Source: an uncultured Paracoccaceae bacterium (GTDB lineage Bacteria; Pseudomonadota; Alphaproteobacteria; Rhodobacterales; Rhodobacteraceae). Taken from it: a DNA stretch of 42,514 nt. Positions 8,095-16,578 of this stretch are shown piece by piece; position 1 is the first letter of the stretch, and the number at the start of each line of letters is the position of its first letter. Both the position numbers and the translations under genes were made by a program. The notes below the pieces were generated by a model. It did not search any database. It saw nothing but the letters and a program-made list of their open reading frames with translations, and was not told where the DNA came from. The stretch covers positions 1 through 42,514 of the forward strand of contig CAKZXZ010000120.1 in the NCBI GenBank assembly GCA_937883775.1, written 5' to 3'.

Positions 8095-9126
8095 ATGCGT
8101 TTCACCACTAAAGCATCTTTGATGGCGCTCGCTGCTGCGGCAACCACCATCACAGCTGTCCCGGCATTCGCCGAAGGCGAGCTGAACCTTTATTCTTCGC
8201 GGCACTATGACACCGACGAACGTCTCTACTCTGATTTTGAAGAGATGACAGGCATCACAATCAATCGGATCGAAGGCAAGGCCGACGAACTGATTACCCG
8301 CATGGAAGCCGAGGGTGCGAACTCACCCGCTGACATCTTCCTCACCGTCGACACGGTCCGCCTGACCCGCGCCAAAGAGCTTGGTCTGCTGCAGCCGACC
8401 GAAAGCGAAGTGCTTGAGGCAAGCATTCCCGCTTACCTGCAGGATGACGACAACCAGTGGTTCGGCTTCTCACAGCGCGCACGGATCCTGTTCTACGACA
8501 AGGAAAACGTGACGAACCCACCCCAGACATACCAGGATCTGGCAAACCCGGAATATGCGGGCATGGTCTGCATCCGGTCTTCGTCGAACGTCTATACACA
8601 GAACATCGTGGCCTCGCTTGTCGACCACCTGGGTGAAGACGCTGTGAAAGGCTGGGCCGAAGCCGTTGTGGGCAACTTCGCCCGTGCACCGCAGGGCGGT
8701 GACACCGACCAGCTGCGCGGTATCGCATCGGGTGAGTGCGGCATCGCAATGTCGAACACCTACTACTATGCACGCGCGCTGCGCAAAGGCGACAGCACCA
8801 TGTCGGCAGAAGATCTCGCAGGGATCGGCTGGGTCTTCCCCAACCAGAACGACATCGGCGCGCACATGAACATCTCGGGTGGTGGTGTTGCTGCGAATGC
8901 TCCGAACAAAGACAACGCTGTGAAGTTCCTCGAGTATCTGGCCTCCGACCAGGCTCAGCAGTATTTCTCGGCGGGCAACGATGAATACCCCGGCGTCCCC
9001 GGTGTGGGTCTGTCTGAATCGGTTGCGTCTCTGGGCATCTTCCGCCCCGACACGATCAAGCTGTCAGACATTGCCGACAACATTGCACCGGCTCAGGAAA
9101 TCCTGAACACGGTCGGCTGGGAATAA
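8095..9126 (+). CDS. Ferric iron ABC transporter periplasmic binding protein (FbpA/FutA type)
   Basis: A 343-residue exported binding protein. The start at 8095 is chosen over an upstream in-frame ATG at 8029. It gives a proper signal peptide (basic start, hydrophobic core, cleavage after AVPAFA at about residue 26) and has GGGAG seven bases upstream. The mature part begins LNLYSSRHYDTDERLYSDF, typical of Fe3+ binders, and a Tyr cluster at residues 223-225 (NTYYYARAL) matches the iron-coordinating tyrosines of FbpA and FutA. The gene stands alone, followed by a terminator. A permease of the same system type lies at 30402 and no matching ATPase is present in the window. Confidence 0.92.
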   Translation: MRFTTKASLMALAAAATTITAVPAFAEGELNLYSSRHYDTDERLYSDFEEMTGITINRIEGKADELITRMEAEGANSPADIFLTVDTVRLTRAKELGLLQPTESEVLEASIPAYLQDDDNQWFGFSQRARILFYDKENVTNPPQTYQDLANPEYAGMVCIRSSSNVYTQNIVASLVDHLGEDAVKGWAEAVVGNFARAPQGGDTDQLRGIASGECGIAMSNTYYYARALRKGDSTMSAEDLAGIGWVFPNQNDIGAHMNISGGGVAANAPNKDNAVKFLEYLASDQAQQYFSAGNDEYPGVPGVGLSESVASLGIFRPDTIKLSDIADNIAPAQEILNTVGWE

Positions 9127-9147
9127 TCCCACCTCTCCAGACTAAAG

Positions 9148-9182
9148 AAAGGCGCGGCTTCGGTCGCGCCTTTTGCTTTTTG
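9148..9182 (+). terminator. Rho-independent terminator after the iron-binding protein gene
   Basis: An 11-bp stem (AAAGGCGCGGC paired with GTCGCGCCTTT, one G-T pair) is closed by a TTCG tetraloop and followed by a T-rich tail. It begins 22 bases after the stop codon, so the iron-binding protein gene is probably monocistronic. Confidence 0.92.
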
Positions 9183-9228
9183 CGACAGGCGTGGCTATCG
9201 CAAAATCATGACCCGGAACGCCACTCTG

Positions 9229-9900
9229 CTAACCGCGCAGCCCGTAGCGATCGATCAGCTCAAACCGCCCGTCGGCACGTTCGCCACATAAAGCGATCTG
9301 ATCCAGAACAAAGGGCCTTGGAAGCGGCGGCAAATGACTGGCAAGACACGTCTGCCAAACGGCAAGTCCGGCCTTTGGCACCTGTCCGATCAGTGTCAGA
9401 TGGAAGCGAAAATCCTCCATTACATAAGGATACCCCCATCGCATCAGCAGCGCGTCTTGCCGCGCGCTCAGCCCAACCTTGCGCCGCTTGGCAAGCTCGG
9501 CAGGGCGGGCGCGCGCGCGAAACCGGTCAAGCTGGCGGACACAGGCTGCAGCAAGCTGCTGCAAGGCCGCCGGATCACCCGTTGGCGTCAAGGCCAAAAA
9601 GCGGTCCAGAACCGACAGTTCCAGCCCCTCGCAGGTGACCGGCTCAAGCTGCCCCGCAAGCGCGGCTGTTGCAGCCTGCAAGCCCTCGCATGTCTGCCCT
9701 GCGGCCAATCGGAAGGGCGGCTTCAGCGTTCCGTGCAACCCGTATTTGCCCGGTGCCGCTGTGACATCCGCCAAATCGGGCACGTCGAGCTGGCGGGTCA
9801 CGCACCCACGCGCGATGTCCCACCCCAACCAGGCAGCCCCAAAATCCGCCAATGGCCCGGCAGGCGGCAGATAGTAAATCGCAAATCGAGCGTAAGACAT
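9229..9900 (-). CDS. DUF1045 protein, 2H-phosphoesterase-like, phosphonate-metabolism type
   Basis: A 223-residue cytoplasmic protein. Two HxT motifs of the 2H phosphoesterase superfamily are visible: His56-Gly-Thr58 in YGLHGTLKPPF and His167-Leu-Thr169 in FHLTLIG. Such enzymes act on cyclic or 2',3'-type phosphodiesters. DUF1045 members usually sit in phosphonate (phn) operons, where the step is poorly defined. No phn gene is in this window, so this copy is isolated. It faces the terminator of the iron-binding protein gene and is divergent from the small membrane protein. The family call is firm; the substrate is unknown. Confidence 0.85.
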   Translation of the reverse strand: MSYARFAIYYLPPAGPLADFGAAWLGWDIARGCVTRQLDVPDLADVTAAPGKYGLHGTLKPPFRLAAGQTCEGLQAATAALAGQLEPVTCEGLELSVLDRFLALTPTGDPAALQQLAAACVRQLDRFRARARPAELAKRRKVGLSARQDALLMRWGYPYVMEDFRFHLTLIGQVPKAGLAVWQTCLASHLPPLPRPFVLDQIALCGERADGRFELIDRYGLRG

Positions 9901-10013
9901 AAGCGTTGCTTTTCCCGCGTCCTCTTTGAGCCCGCATCAGCAACAGTATGTCGTGTCGTCTTTGGCTTGCCAACGCATGGCGACTGCGGAATAGTTCAAG
10001 CGAAGGTGCCGCG

Positions 10014-10457
10014 ATGCCGATGCGGTACAATGCCATAGATCACCGCCCCAAGACCGCATCCAGTCTTTTGGCAGTTTTAAGAAATTCGAGTGTCCATTTG
10101 CGTCGACTTCATCATATTTTTGGCGTTCTTTTCTGCCTAACCCTCGTGGTCAGCGCAGTCATCCGACCGCCGGGCACAATGCTTGTGATGCAAGGCGATA
10201 CGCTGACCTACACGTTGTGTACCGGAGCCGACACTCAAACGATTTCGATCAATCTGGACGAAACGGACGACCGCGAAATTGATCTGAGTTGCGATTTCTT
10301 CGCCGCCCAGATCGCGGCACTGCCTTTGACCGCTCCAGCCCTTAACGCACAGATCATGGCTTATGCCGATGCGCCTCTCACCACGCGCGACAGCCCGTCC
10401 ATCACGGCCTTTGCCTGGCCACCCTACGCGTCCCGCGCGCCCCCTGTTGTGATTTAG
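10014..10457 (+). CDS. Small membrane-anchored protein of unknown function upstream of an ABC importer
   Basis: A 147-residue protein that I do not recognise with certainty. The start at 10014 is preferred over an in-frame ATG at 9948 because GAAGGTG lies five bases upstream. One hydrophobic segment (about residues 35-55, IFGVLFCLTLVVSAVI) could be an uncleaved anchor or a signal sequence. It is followed by a periplasmic part with two Cys residues (YTLCTGAD and DLSCDFF) and a Pro/Ala-rich tail. The shape recalls DUF2946-type small proteins, some of which are linked to metals, but the match is only general. It ends 40 bases before a five-gene ABC importer operon and may belong to it. Confidence 0.6.
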   Translation: MPMRYNAIDHRPKTASSLLAVLRNSSVHLRRLHHIFGVLFCLTLVVSAVIRPPGTMLVMQGDTLTYTLCTGADTQTISINLDETDDREIDLSCDFFAAQIAALPLTAPALNAQIMAYADAPLTTRDSPSITAFAWPPYASRAPPVVI

Positions 10458-10497
10458 GTTTTTCTCGAAACTCTATCCCTCAACAGGATCCAAAATC

Positions 10498-12045
10498 ATG
10501 AAACACGTCTCCTTTTTCGCGCGGACAACCGCCGCGACGTTGCTGTGCCTGCCGCTGGCCTTCTCTGCAGCCCTTGCTGAAAACGCCCTGACCATTGCTG
10601 TCAAACAGGACCGATATTCAGTCGATCCGGAAAAGTTCACCTTCACCACGCGCCGCCCCGCCGCGCAGATCGTCGAAACGGCGGTCAAGCCGGATGAAAA
10701 CTTTCTGCCTGCACCTCTGCTTTTTCAGGATTGGGACTATGCAGACGGCACCTACACCGTGACCCTGCGCGAAGGCGTGACGTTCTCGGATGGGACACCG
10801 CTGAACGCCGACAGCACCATCGCCGCGCTCAAGCTTTACGATACCGGCAAGTCCGACTTTTTGCAGATCGATCAAGACAGCTTTGAAAAGCTTGGCGAAT
10901 ATCAGATCAGCTTTGCGTCCGAAACCGGCTCTGCGCTTGTCATCGAAAATATGACCCATCGCGGGACATCGCTGTTCGGGCCGTCCGAGGATCGCGCTGC
11001 AAACCCGGTTGGAACCGGCCCTTACCTGCTTGAAAGCTACGATCCAAACCAACAGATCACCGTCGTGCGCAACGAGGCCTACTGGGGCGACGCACCCTAT
11101 GTCGATCAGCTGACCTTCCGCTTTATCGCTGATGACAATGCCCGTTTGCTTGCCCTGCAAAACGGCGAAATTGACATCATCGGCGAGGTGACACCGCAAA
11201 TGCTCTTGTCGATGCCGCAGGATGGCTCGGTCGTGCTGCATGAAAGCCGTCCGATCCGGTACGTGGCGATGATGACCAACATCAACGGCGAAGCGCCGTT
11301 CGATATCATGCAGGACCGCCAGGTCCGCGAAGCGCTTGCCTGGGCCATCGACCGCGAGACCATCGCAAGCGTGCTATATGCAGGCCGTGGTGAGCCCGCA
11401 AAGGGCATTTTGCCGGGCTGGATGTTCAACCTCGGCGATACGCATACCGACGGATTTGGCTATGATACCGCCAAAGCCGCCGACCTGCTGGAAGCCGCCG
11501 GTTGGACCCTTGGCAGCGACGGCATCCGCGAAAAAGACGGGCGCAAGCTGACCCTGCGTCTGGTCGCGGCTTATCCGAATGTCTCGACCGTGAAACCGAT
11601 GCCGGAAATGCTGGAACAGATGTTTGCGGATGTCGGCGTCGATATCGATCTGGTCGAGGTCGATGACAGCGGTGTCTACGGCTCCACGTATCTCGATACC
11701 GGTGAGGCGGATCTGTACCTTGAGTTTGCATCCAACAACAACACCGATCCGACCTACCTGCTCAATAACCTCTTCACCACGACAACGCCTTGGGGCGGCT
11801 ACAAGTTTTTCGCCCCCGGCGCGCATGTTGACGCGTTGCTAAGCGACGGTCGCAAGGCGCAAACGCGGGACGAAGTTATCGAAAAGGTCCGCGCAGCACA
11901 CCGCGCCATCGTGCAGGATGATCTTGTGGCAATCCCGATCCTGATGGTGCCGAATTTTGCACTGTCGCGTCCGGGCGTCGATGTTCCAATGTCGGAATAC
12001 GCCGACTGGATCGACTACGGCAATGTCACGATGGTCAATCAGTAA
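10498..12045 (+). CDS. Peptide/nickel-type ABC transporter substrate-binding protein (SBP family 5)
   Basis: A 515-residue exported binding protein with a clear signal peptide (about 1-28, cleavage after FSAALA). The family-5 fold is shown by the blocks YTVTLREGVTFSDGTPLNAD, NPVGTGPYLLESYDPNQQITVVRNEAYWGD and REALAWAIDRETIA. It should capture the ligand for the permeases and ATPases encoded next. The ligand cannot be read from the sequence: oligopeptides, nickel, metallophores and opines are all known for this family. The CAGGAT stretch serves as ribosome binding site. A stem-loop follows the gene and could make it more abundant than the downstream membrane subunits. Confidence 0.9.
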   Translation: MKHVSFFARTTAATLLCLPLAFSAALAENALTIAVKQDRYSVDPEKFTFTTRRPAAQIVETAVKPDENFLPAPLLFQDWDYADGTYTVTLREGVTFSDGTPLNADSTIAALKLYDTGKSDFLQIDQDSFEKLGEYQISFASETGSALVIENMTHRGTSLFGPSEDRAANPVGTGPYLLESYDPNQQITVVRNEAYWGDAPYVDQLTFRFIADDNARLLALQNGEIDIIGEVTPQMLLSMPQDGSVVLHESRPIRYVAMMTNINGEAPFDIMQDRQVREALAWAIDRETIASVLYAGRGEPAKGILPGWMFNLGDTHTDGFGYDTAKAADLLEAAGWTLGSDGIREKDGRKLTLRLVAAYPNVSTVKPMPEMLEQMFADVGVDIDLVEVDDSGVYGSTYLDTGEADLYLEFASNNNTDPTYLLNNLFTTTTPWGGYKFFAPGAHVDALLSDGRKAQTRDEVIEKVRAAHRAIVQDDLVAIPILMVPNFALSRPGVDVPMSEYADWIDYGNVTMVNQ

Positions 12046-12058
12046 ACCGACCTCAACA

Positions 12059-12084
12059 GGCAGAGCCTTTCCTAAGGCTCTGCC
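12059..12084 (+). promoter_or_regulatory. Perfect stem-loop between binding-protein and permease genes
   Basis: GGCAGAGCCTT and AAGGCTCTGCC form a perfect 11-bp stem with a TCCT loop, in the 55-bp gap between the two genes. No T-tract follows, so it is not a standard terminator. It fits an mRNA-stabilising or partial-termination hairpin that sets the binding protein above the permease, as known for maltose-type operons. Confidence 0.8.
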
Positions 12085-12100
12085 CTTCAGGACTTGATAA

Positions 12101-13039
12101 ATGCTCAGATTCATTCTGATCCGGCTGGCAGTGGCCGTGCCGACCCTGCTTGGCATGTCCGTGGTTGCCTTCGCCATTGTCGCCATCGCACCGGGCGATC
12201 CCGTGATGATGGAACTACGCGCCTTGGGCGTCGTGCCAAAACCCGAAGACATCGCCGCCTTGCGGGCCGAGTATGGCCTCGATCAGCCGTTCTTGCTGCG
12301 CTATCTCGATTGGCTTGGCCGGGCCGTCCAGCTTGATCTGGGCACCTCCATTGCAACGGGCCGCAGCGTCGTGACCGAAATCGCGATGCGGTTGCCAGCA
12401 ACGCTTTCGCTTGCTGTCAGCGCATTGATCGGAGCGGTGCTGGTGTCGGTCGTCTTTGGCGTTTGCGCGCTCAGCCGCAATCGCGGCGTCGCCGCCTGCA
12501 TGCGCGGGCTGACGATCCTGTTGGTGTCGATCCCGTCTTTCTGGCTGGCGCTTCTTTTTATCTACCTGTTCGTGCTGACCATCGGCTGGGGTCGTCTGGT
12601 TAGCGATGGCACCTGGTCTGATCTGATCCTGCCCGCCCTGACCCTTGGGCTTGGCGCAGGGGCATCGCTGGGGCGCGTCGTCTATGAACGGATCCGCGCC
12701 GAGCTCAGCGAAGATCACATCCGCCTTGCCATTGCCAAAGGCCTTGCGCCAAGGCGGATCCTGATAAGCCATATCGCACCGCGCATCGTTGGCCCCCTTG
12801 CAACCGCATGGGCCAATACATTCGGCGCCTTGCTTGGCGGCGTGGTCATTGTGGAAAGCATCTTTGGCTGGCCGGGGCTGGGGCAACTCATCCTGCAAGC
12901 CATCGCCCAACGCGATTTTCCCGTGATCCAGGCGTATCTGGTGTTCATGGGGCTGATCTTCTTCACGATGAGCATCCTTGCCGATATCGTTGTGTTCTTC
13001 ACCGATCCTCAACTGCGCCGGACCTTGTCGGATGATTGA
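12101..13039 (+). CDS. ABC transporter permease, DppB/NikB type
   Basis: A 312-residue inner-membrane permease. The N-terminal membrane helix MLRFILIRLAVAVPTLLGMSVV and the following stretch DPVMMELRALG...LRAEYGLDQPF are typical of DppB/NikB proteins. The EAA-like cytoplasmic loop that docks the ATPases is near residues 205-225 (AIAKGLAPRRILISHI), followed by ANTFGALLGGVVIVESIFGWPGLG. About six membrane helices are expected. AGGA precedes the ATG by nine bases. The last eight bases overlap the next permease gene, so the two are translationally coupled. Confidence 0.92.
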   Translation: MLRFILIRLAVAVPTLLGMSVVAFAIVAIAPGDPVMMELRALGVVPKPEDIAALRAEYGLDQPFLLRYLDWLGRAVQLDLGTSIATGRSVVTEIAMRLPATLSLAVSALIGAVLVSVVFGVCALSRNRGVAACMRGLTILLVSIPSFWLALLFIYLFVLTIGWGRLVSDGTWSDLILPALTLGLGAGASLGRVVYERIRAELSEDHIRLAIAKGLAPRRILISHIAPRIVGPLATAWANTFGALLGGVVIVESIFGWPGLGQLILQAIAQRDFPVIQAYLVFMGLIFFTMSILADIVVFFTDPQLRRTLSDD

Positions 13040-13892
13040 ACGGCACCTCTCTTTACCCGCCTTGCGCTTTGGGCTGCGCGGTGGGCGCTTTGGCCTGATG
13101 ATGGGCGTTGCGCTGCTTTTGGGATTTGTCGTGCTGGGCCTGTCGCCGCTATTTGTCGACATCGCACCACCTGCACAAATGGATCTTTTGGCCCGCCTTG
13201 CCGGACCGTCCGACACGCATCCGTTGGGCACCGATCATCTGGGCCGCGATGTGTTATCGCGGTTGATCCACGCGGTGCCGGTCTCTCTTGGGGCGGCCTT
13301 TGCAACGATGCTGGCAATCCTTGCCATCGCGCTGCCTTGGGGTGTGATCGCCGCCGTCGCCGGAGGCCGCGTGGATATGGTCATGATGCGGCTTGCCGAT
13401 ATCATCATGGCGTTTCCGACACTGGTGCTTGCGCTGGCCATTATCGGCTTCATGGGGGCGTCCCTTCAGGCCTCTATCATCGGGATTGCCGCGGCTTGGT
13501 GGCCGTCAAACGCGCGCATGGTGCGAGCCTTGGTGCTCTCCGCCAGCCAGCGCGATTTTGTGCGGGCCGCCTACCTGTCCGGTGCATCCCGGCTGCGCGT
13601 TATTGTGCGGCATATCCTTCCACAAGTGCTGCCACCGCTTGCCGTAATCATCTCGCTTGAAACGGCCTCGGTGCTTTTGGCACTGTCCGCGCTCAGCTTT
13701 CTGGGCATCGGCGCACAGCCTCCAACCCCGGAATGGGGTGCAATGCTGAACCAAGCACGCCCCTTCTTCTCGCAGGCGCCGCATATGCTGCTCGTGCCGG
13801 GCCTGGCAGTCACCGCCGCAGTACTTGCCCTGAACCTGATCGGCGAAGGACTTCGCGATCTTCTAGACACGCGGGAGCCTTACGAATGGTAG
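13032..13892 (+). CDS. ABC transporter permease, DppC/NikC type
   Basis: A 286-residue permease paired with the preceding one. I chose the ATG at 13032, inside the end of the upstream gene (ATGATTGA overlap), over an in-frame ATG at 12978. The earlier start would overlap much more and adds an unrelated peptide. The DppC hallmark HPLGTDHLGRDVLSRLIHAVPVSL is at about residues 58-81. The docking loop is around RAAYLSGASRLRVIVRHILP. Downstream ALSFLGIGAQPPTPEWGAML is the usual family C-terminal block. It overlaps the next gene by seven bases. Confidence 0.92.
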   Translation: MIERHLSLPALRFGLRGGRFGLMMGVALLLGFVVLGLSPLFVDIAPPAQMDLLARLAGPSDTHPLGTDHLGRDVLSRLIHAVPVSLGAAFATMLAILAIALPWGVIAAVAGGRVDMVMMRLADIIMAFPTLVLALAIIGFMGASLQASIIGIAAAWWPSNARMVRALVLSASQRDFVRAAYLSGASRLRVIVRHILPQVLPPLAVIISLETASVLLALSALSFLGIGAQPPTPEWGAMLNQARPFFSQAPHMLLVPGLAVTAAVLALNLIGEGLRDLLDTREPYEW

Positions 13893-14653
13893 CCCTTTTA
13901 CAGGTGCAAAATCTAAGCGTCGGCCTGCCGTTTTCCGCGCCTTTGCTAGATGCCATCAGCTTTGACATCGCCGAAAGCGAACGCGTCGGATTGGTCGGGG
14001 CCAGCGGTTGCGGCAAGTCGCTCACAGCGGGAACGCTCTGTGGGCTGCTTCGCACGCCGTTGCGCGTTTTGGCGGGATCCATCCGGCTCGACGGCACGTC
14101 GCTCACAGATGCCAGCCCCGCAACATGGCGCGCGGCGCGCGGGCGCAGTGTCTTCCAGATTTTCCAAAGCCCCGGCACCGCGCTGACGCCGGTGCGCCGC
14201 GTTGGCACGCAACTGGCCGAAGCCGCCCAAATCGCCGGGCGCGACACCAAGGCCGCAGTGTCACAGGCCTTGGATGCCGTGGCCCTGCAACCCGATGTGA
14301 CCGGGCTTTTTCCCTATCAGCTTTCGGGCGGCATGAAGCAACGCGTGCTCATCGCGATGGCCCTGATCCTGCGCCCGCGCCTCTTGATCGCAGACGAGCC
14401 AACGACCGGGCTCGATGTACTGACCGAACACGACATCCTCACCGCCCTCAACACCGCCGCCGATGAAACAGGCGCGTCAGTCCTGTTCATCAGCCACGAT
14501 CTGCGCGCCGTCCGCAGGATCGCCACGCGCACGCTGGTGATGCATGCCGGACGCCTTGTCGAAGACGCAGATATCGCCGACCTCGCGATCTCCAAAGCCC
14601 CCGCCGCCCGCGCTTTGGCCACGGCTGCAACCGCACTGCAAAACCCATGCTAG
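13886..14653 (+). CDS. ABC transporter ATPase, DppD/NikD type
   Basis: A 255-residue ATPase. Walker A GASGCGKS is at 38-45, followed by Q-loop FQSPGTALTP, signature LSGGMKQR, Walker B LLIADEPTTGLD and the H-loop SHDLRAVRR. The TTGLDV motif and domain order match the D subunit of peptide/nickel importers. The start at 13886 overlaps the permease stop as ATGGTAG and is far better than an in-frame ATG at 13733, which would extend deep into the permease gene. It is shorter than many DppD proteins because it lacks the long C-terminal oligopeptide-transporter tail, so it resembles NikD in size. Confidence 0.92.
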   Translation: MVALLQVQNLSVGLPFSAPLLDAISFDIAESERVGLVGASGCGKSLTAGTLCGLLRTPLRVLAGSIRLDGTSLTDASPATWRAARGRSVFQIFQSPGTALTPVRRVGTQLAEAAQIAGRDTKAAVSQALDAVALQPDVTGLFPYQLSGGMKQRVLIAMALILRPRLLIADEPTTGLDVLTEHDILTALNTAADETGASVLFISHDLRAVRRIATRTLVMHAGRLVEDADIADLAISKAPAARALATAATALQNPC

Positions 14654-15438
14654 ACATTCAAGGCCTGACCAAAACCTTCTACGGGCGCGCCTGGCTACGC
14701 GACGTCAGCCTGAGCATCGCCAAAGGCGAGGTTGTCGGCCTGATCGGCAGGTCCGGTGCCGGCAAATCAACCCTCGCACGGTGCCTCACCGGGCTCGAGA
14801 CGGCTGATACCGGCACCATCACCCTGAACAGCGAAACCATCACCCCGGGCCGGGGCGCTGCGCGCCAACAGATGCAGTATCTGTGGCAGGACCCAACCCA
14901 ATCGCTCAGCCCATATCTAACGGCGCAAAACACCGTTCTGGAAACGCTGAACGGCTTTGGCATTGGACCGCGCGCGCAGCGTCTGAAGCAGGCGCGATCG
15001 CTTTTGGCGACGTTCGACCTGCCGCAAGACAGTTTCACACGGCGCACGCACGCGCTGTCGGGCGGGCAGTGCCAACGCGTTGCACTTGCACGCGCCTTGG
15101 CCGCTGAACCGCAGGTCCTGATCCTGGATGAACCGCTCTCATCGCTTGATCTGGCTGCGCAGCTTAGCACGATCCGTCTTTTGCAAGACATCCACCGCAA
15201 GCGCGCCACGACGATGCTTATCGTCAGTCACGACCTTGCCCCCCTGCGCCATCTCGCCCACCGGATTGTCGTTCTGGACGACGCCCGTATCGTCGAAGAC
15301 CTGCCCATGAGCTGTTTTGCGACACAGGCGCAGAACCCACTGTCACGGGCCTATGCGCAAACCTTGCAAACAGACCAGGCAGAGGCGGCTTCATTGTCCG
15401 CTCACCGCGAAACAGAGCCTGCGACAGGCGGCGCGTAA
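14647..15438 (+). CDS. ABC transporter ATPase, DppF/NikE type
   Basis: A 263-residue ATPase, the fifth gene of the importer. Walker A GRSGAGKS is at 34-41, followed by Q-loop [14 protein letters not shown], signature LSGGQCQR, Walker [13 protein letters not shown] and H-loop SHDLAPLRH. The QDP...SLSP motif is characteristic of the F/E subunits. The start overlaps the preceding stop as ATGCTAG. The protein ends with a short polar tail and lacks the oligopeptide-transporter C-terminal zinc-binding type tail. It is followed by a convergent tRNA gene; no terminator is evident between them. Confidence 0.92.
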   Translation: MLDIQGLTKTFYGRAWLRDVSLSIAKGEVVGLIGRSGAGKSTLARCLTGLETADTGTITLNSETITPGRGAARQQMQYLWQDPTQSLSPYLTAQNTVLETLNGFGIGPRAQRLKQARSLLATFDLPQDSFTRRTHALSGGQCQRVALARALAAEPQVLILDEPLSSLDLAAQLSTIRLLQDIHRKRATTMLIVSHDLAPLRHLAHRIVVLDDARIVEDLPMSCFATQAQNPLSRAYAQTLQTDQAEAASLSAHRETEPATGGA

Positions 15439-15458
15439 CGTGAAAAACATCGTGAAAT

Positions 15459-15535
15459 TGGTCGGGCTGAGAGGATTCGAACCTCCGACCCCCTGCTCCC
15501 GAAGCAGGTGCGCTACCAGGCTGCGCTACAGCCCG
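15459..15535 (-). tRNA. tRNA-Pro (anticodon CGG)
   Basis: The reverse complement folds as a full 77-base cloverleaf. The 7-bp acceptor is CGGGCTG with CAGCCCG, the D-arm contains AGCCTGGTAG, and the anticodon stem CCTGC/GCAGG encloses the loop TTCGGGA with anticodon CGG. The T-arm carries GGTTCGAATCC. The 3' CCA is encoded (15459-15461 on the complement). It reads proline codon CCG. No integrase or att-like repeat lies beside it. Confidence 0.97.
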
Positions 15536-15579
15536 ACCGTGCGGGCGGCATAAGCGAGGCCCGCGCAGTTGGCAAGACC

Positions 15580-16533
15580 TCACGGGCCCCTGTCTTTTGG
15601 ATCAAGCGATTGGCTGACCCGAGGCGCCGTGCCCGTCTCGACACGACTGCGCGTGCGCAACACAGGCCGGTTTTCAGATCCGCCACCCCGGCTTTCGCGC
15701 AGCACAATATAAAGACCCGACGCGATGATAACGCCAGCGCCGATGGCCGTTGTCTGGCCAATCTGTTCGTCGAAAAACAGCGCTCCAAAGACCGAAGCCC
15801 AGATGATCTGGCTGTATTGCATCGGCGCGACGATCACCGCCTCGCCAGATTTGTAGGCTGCGATCAGACACAGCGCGCCGGTAAAGCCCAGCACCGCGAT
15901 TGATGCCATCATGCCGAATTCCTCAATCGGAACAGGCTTATAAACAAAGGGCAGCAAGGCGCCCATCACCAGGAAGTTCGCAATCATCGGATACAGCATC
16001 ATCACAGCGGTCCGTTCGTCCCGTCCGATCTTGCGCACAATGATTGACGCAAAAGACCCGCCAATGGCCGCCGTCAACGCTGCAAGATGGCCCAGCTCAA
16101 GCGGCGTCGCACCCGGTTGCAAAACGATCATCACGCCGGTGAGCCCGACAATCACCGCGATCCACCGGCGAATGCGCACGACCTCGCCCAGGATCGGGAT
16201 GGCCAGCACCGTGATAAGCAACGGCGCCGCAAAAAGGATGGCATAGACCTGCGCCAGCGGCAGCGTCGAAAACGCGTAAAACGCCGAGACCCCGGTGATG
16301 ACAACCGCAGCGGTGCGAAACAGCGTCCACCACGGATGCACCGGGCGCAAATGCCCTTCGCGGGCATCGCGGATCAACATGAACATGACCAGCGGGATGC
16401 CGAAAATCACACTGAAGAAAACGATCTGGATCGCTGAATACGTGCCGCCCAACAGCTTCACGATCACATCATGGGTCGCGAAAACGGTGAACGCCGCAAG
16501 CGAAAATAGCGCGCCTTTAAGGTTCGGGCTCAT
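15580..16533 (-). CDS. EamA/DMT-family membrane transporter
   Basis: A 317-residue protein with ten predicted membrane helices in two EamA halves (about 5-135 and 150-285), opening LKGALFSLAAFTVFATHDVIVKLLGG. Such drug/metabolite transporters usually export amino acids or other small metabolites; the substrate is not readable. I use the ATG at 16533; an in-frame TTG at 16575, four bases beyond the leuB stop, is also possible and would add 14 residues. The TTG model would couple translation to leuB, and lying directly behind leuB makes cotranscription likely. The last ~35 residues are charged and probably cytoplasmic. Confidence 0.85.
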   Translation of the reverse strand: MSPNLKGALFSLAAFTVFATHDVIVKLLGGTYSAIQIVFFSVIFGIPLVMFMLIRDAREGHLRPVHPWWTLFRTAAVVITGVSAFYAFSTLPLAQVYAILFAAPLLITVLAIPILGEVVRIRRWIAVIVGLTGVMIVLQPGATPLELGHLAALTAAIGGSFASIIVRKIGRDERTAVMMLYPMIANFLVMGALLPFVYKPVPIEEFGMMASIAVLGFTGALCLIAAYKSGEAVIVAPMQYSQIIWASVFGALFFDEQIGQTTAIGAGVIIASGLYIVLRESRGGGSENRPVLRTRSRVETGTAPRVSQSLDPKDRGP

Positions 16534-16578
16534 CTTGAGTACCGCGTTGTCGGGCCGGATGGCCCCAATGCTCAAAGC

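Noticed and set aside
12059-12084. Rho-independent terminator inside the ABC operon
   Set aside because: The stem is strong but no T-tract follows, and the downstream genes have no separate promoter that I can see.
12215-13231. Open frame of 338 codons opposite the two permease genes
   Set aside because: Hydrophilic shadow of two clear membrane proteins; no ribosome binding site or domain.
15459-15535. tRNA-Pro as integration site of a mobile element
   Set aside because: No integrase, no repeat of the tRNA 3' end nearby, and flanking genes look like ordinary chromosomal genes.
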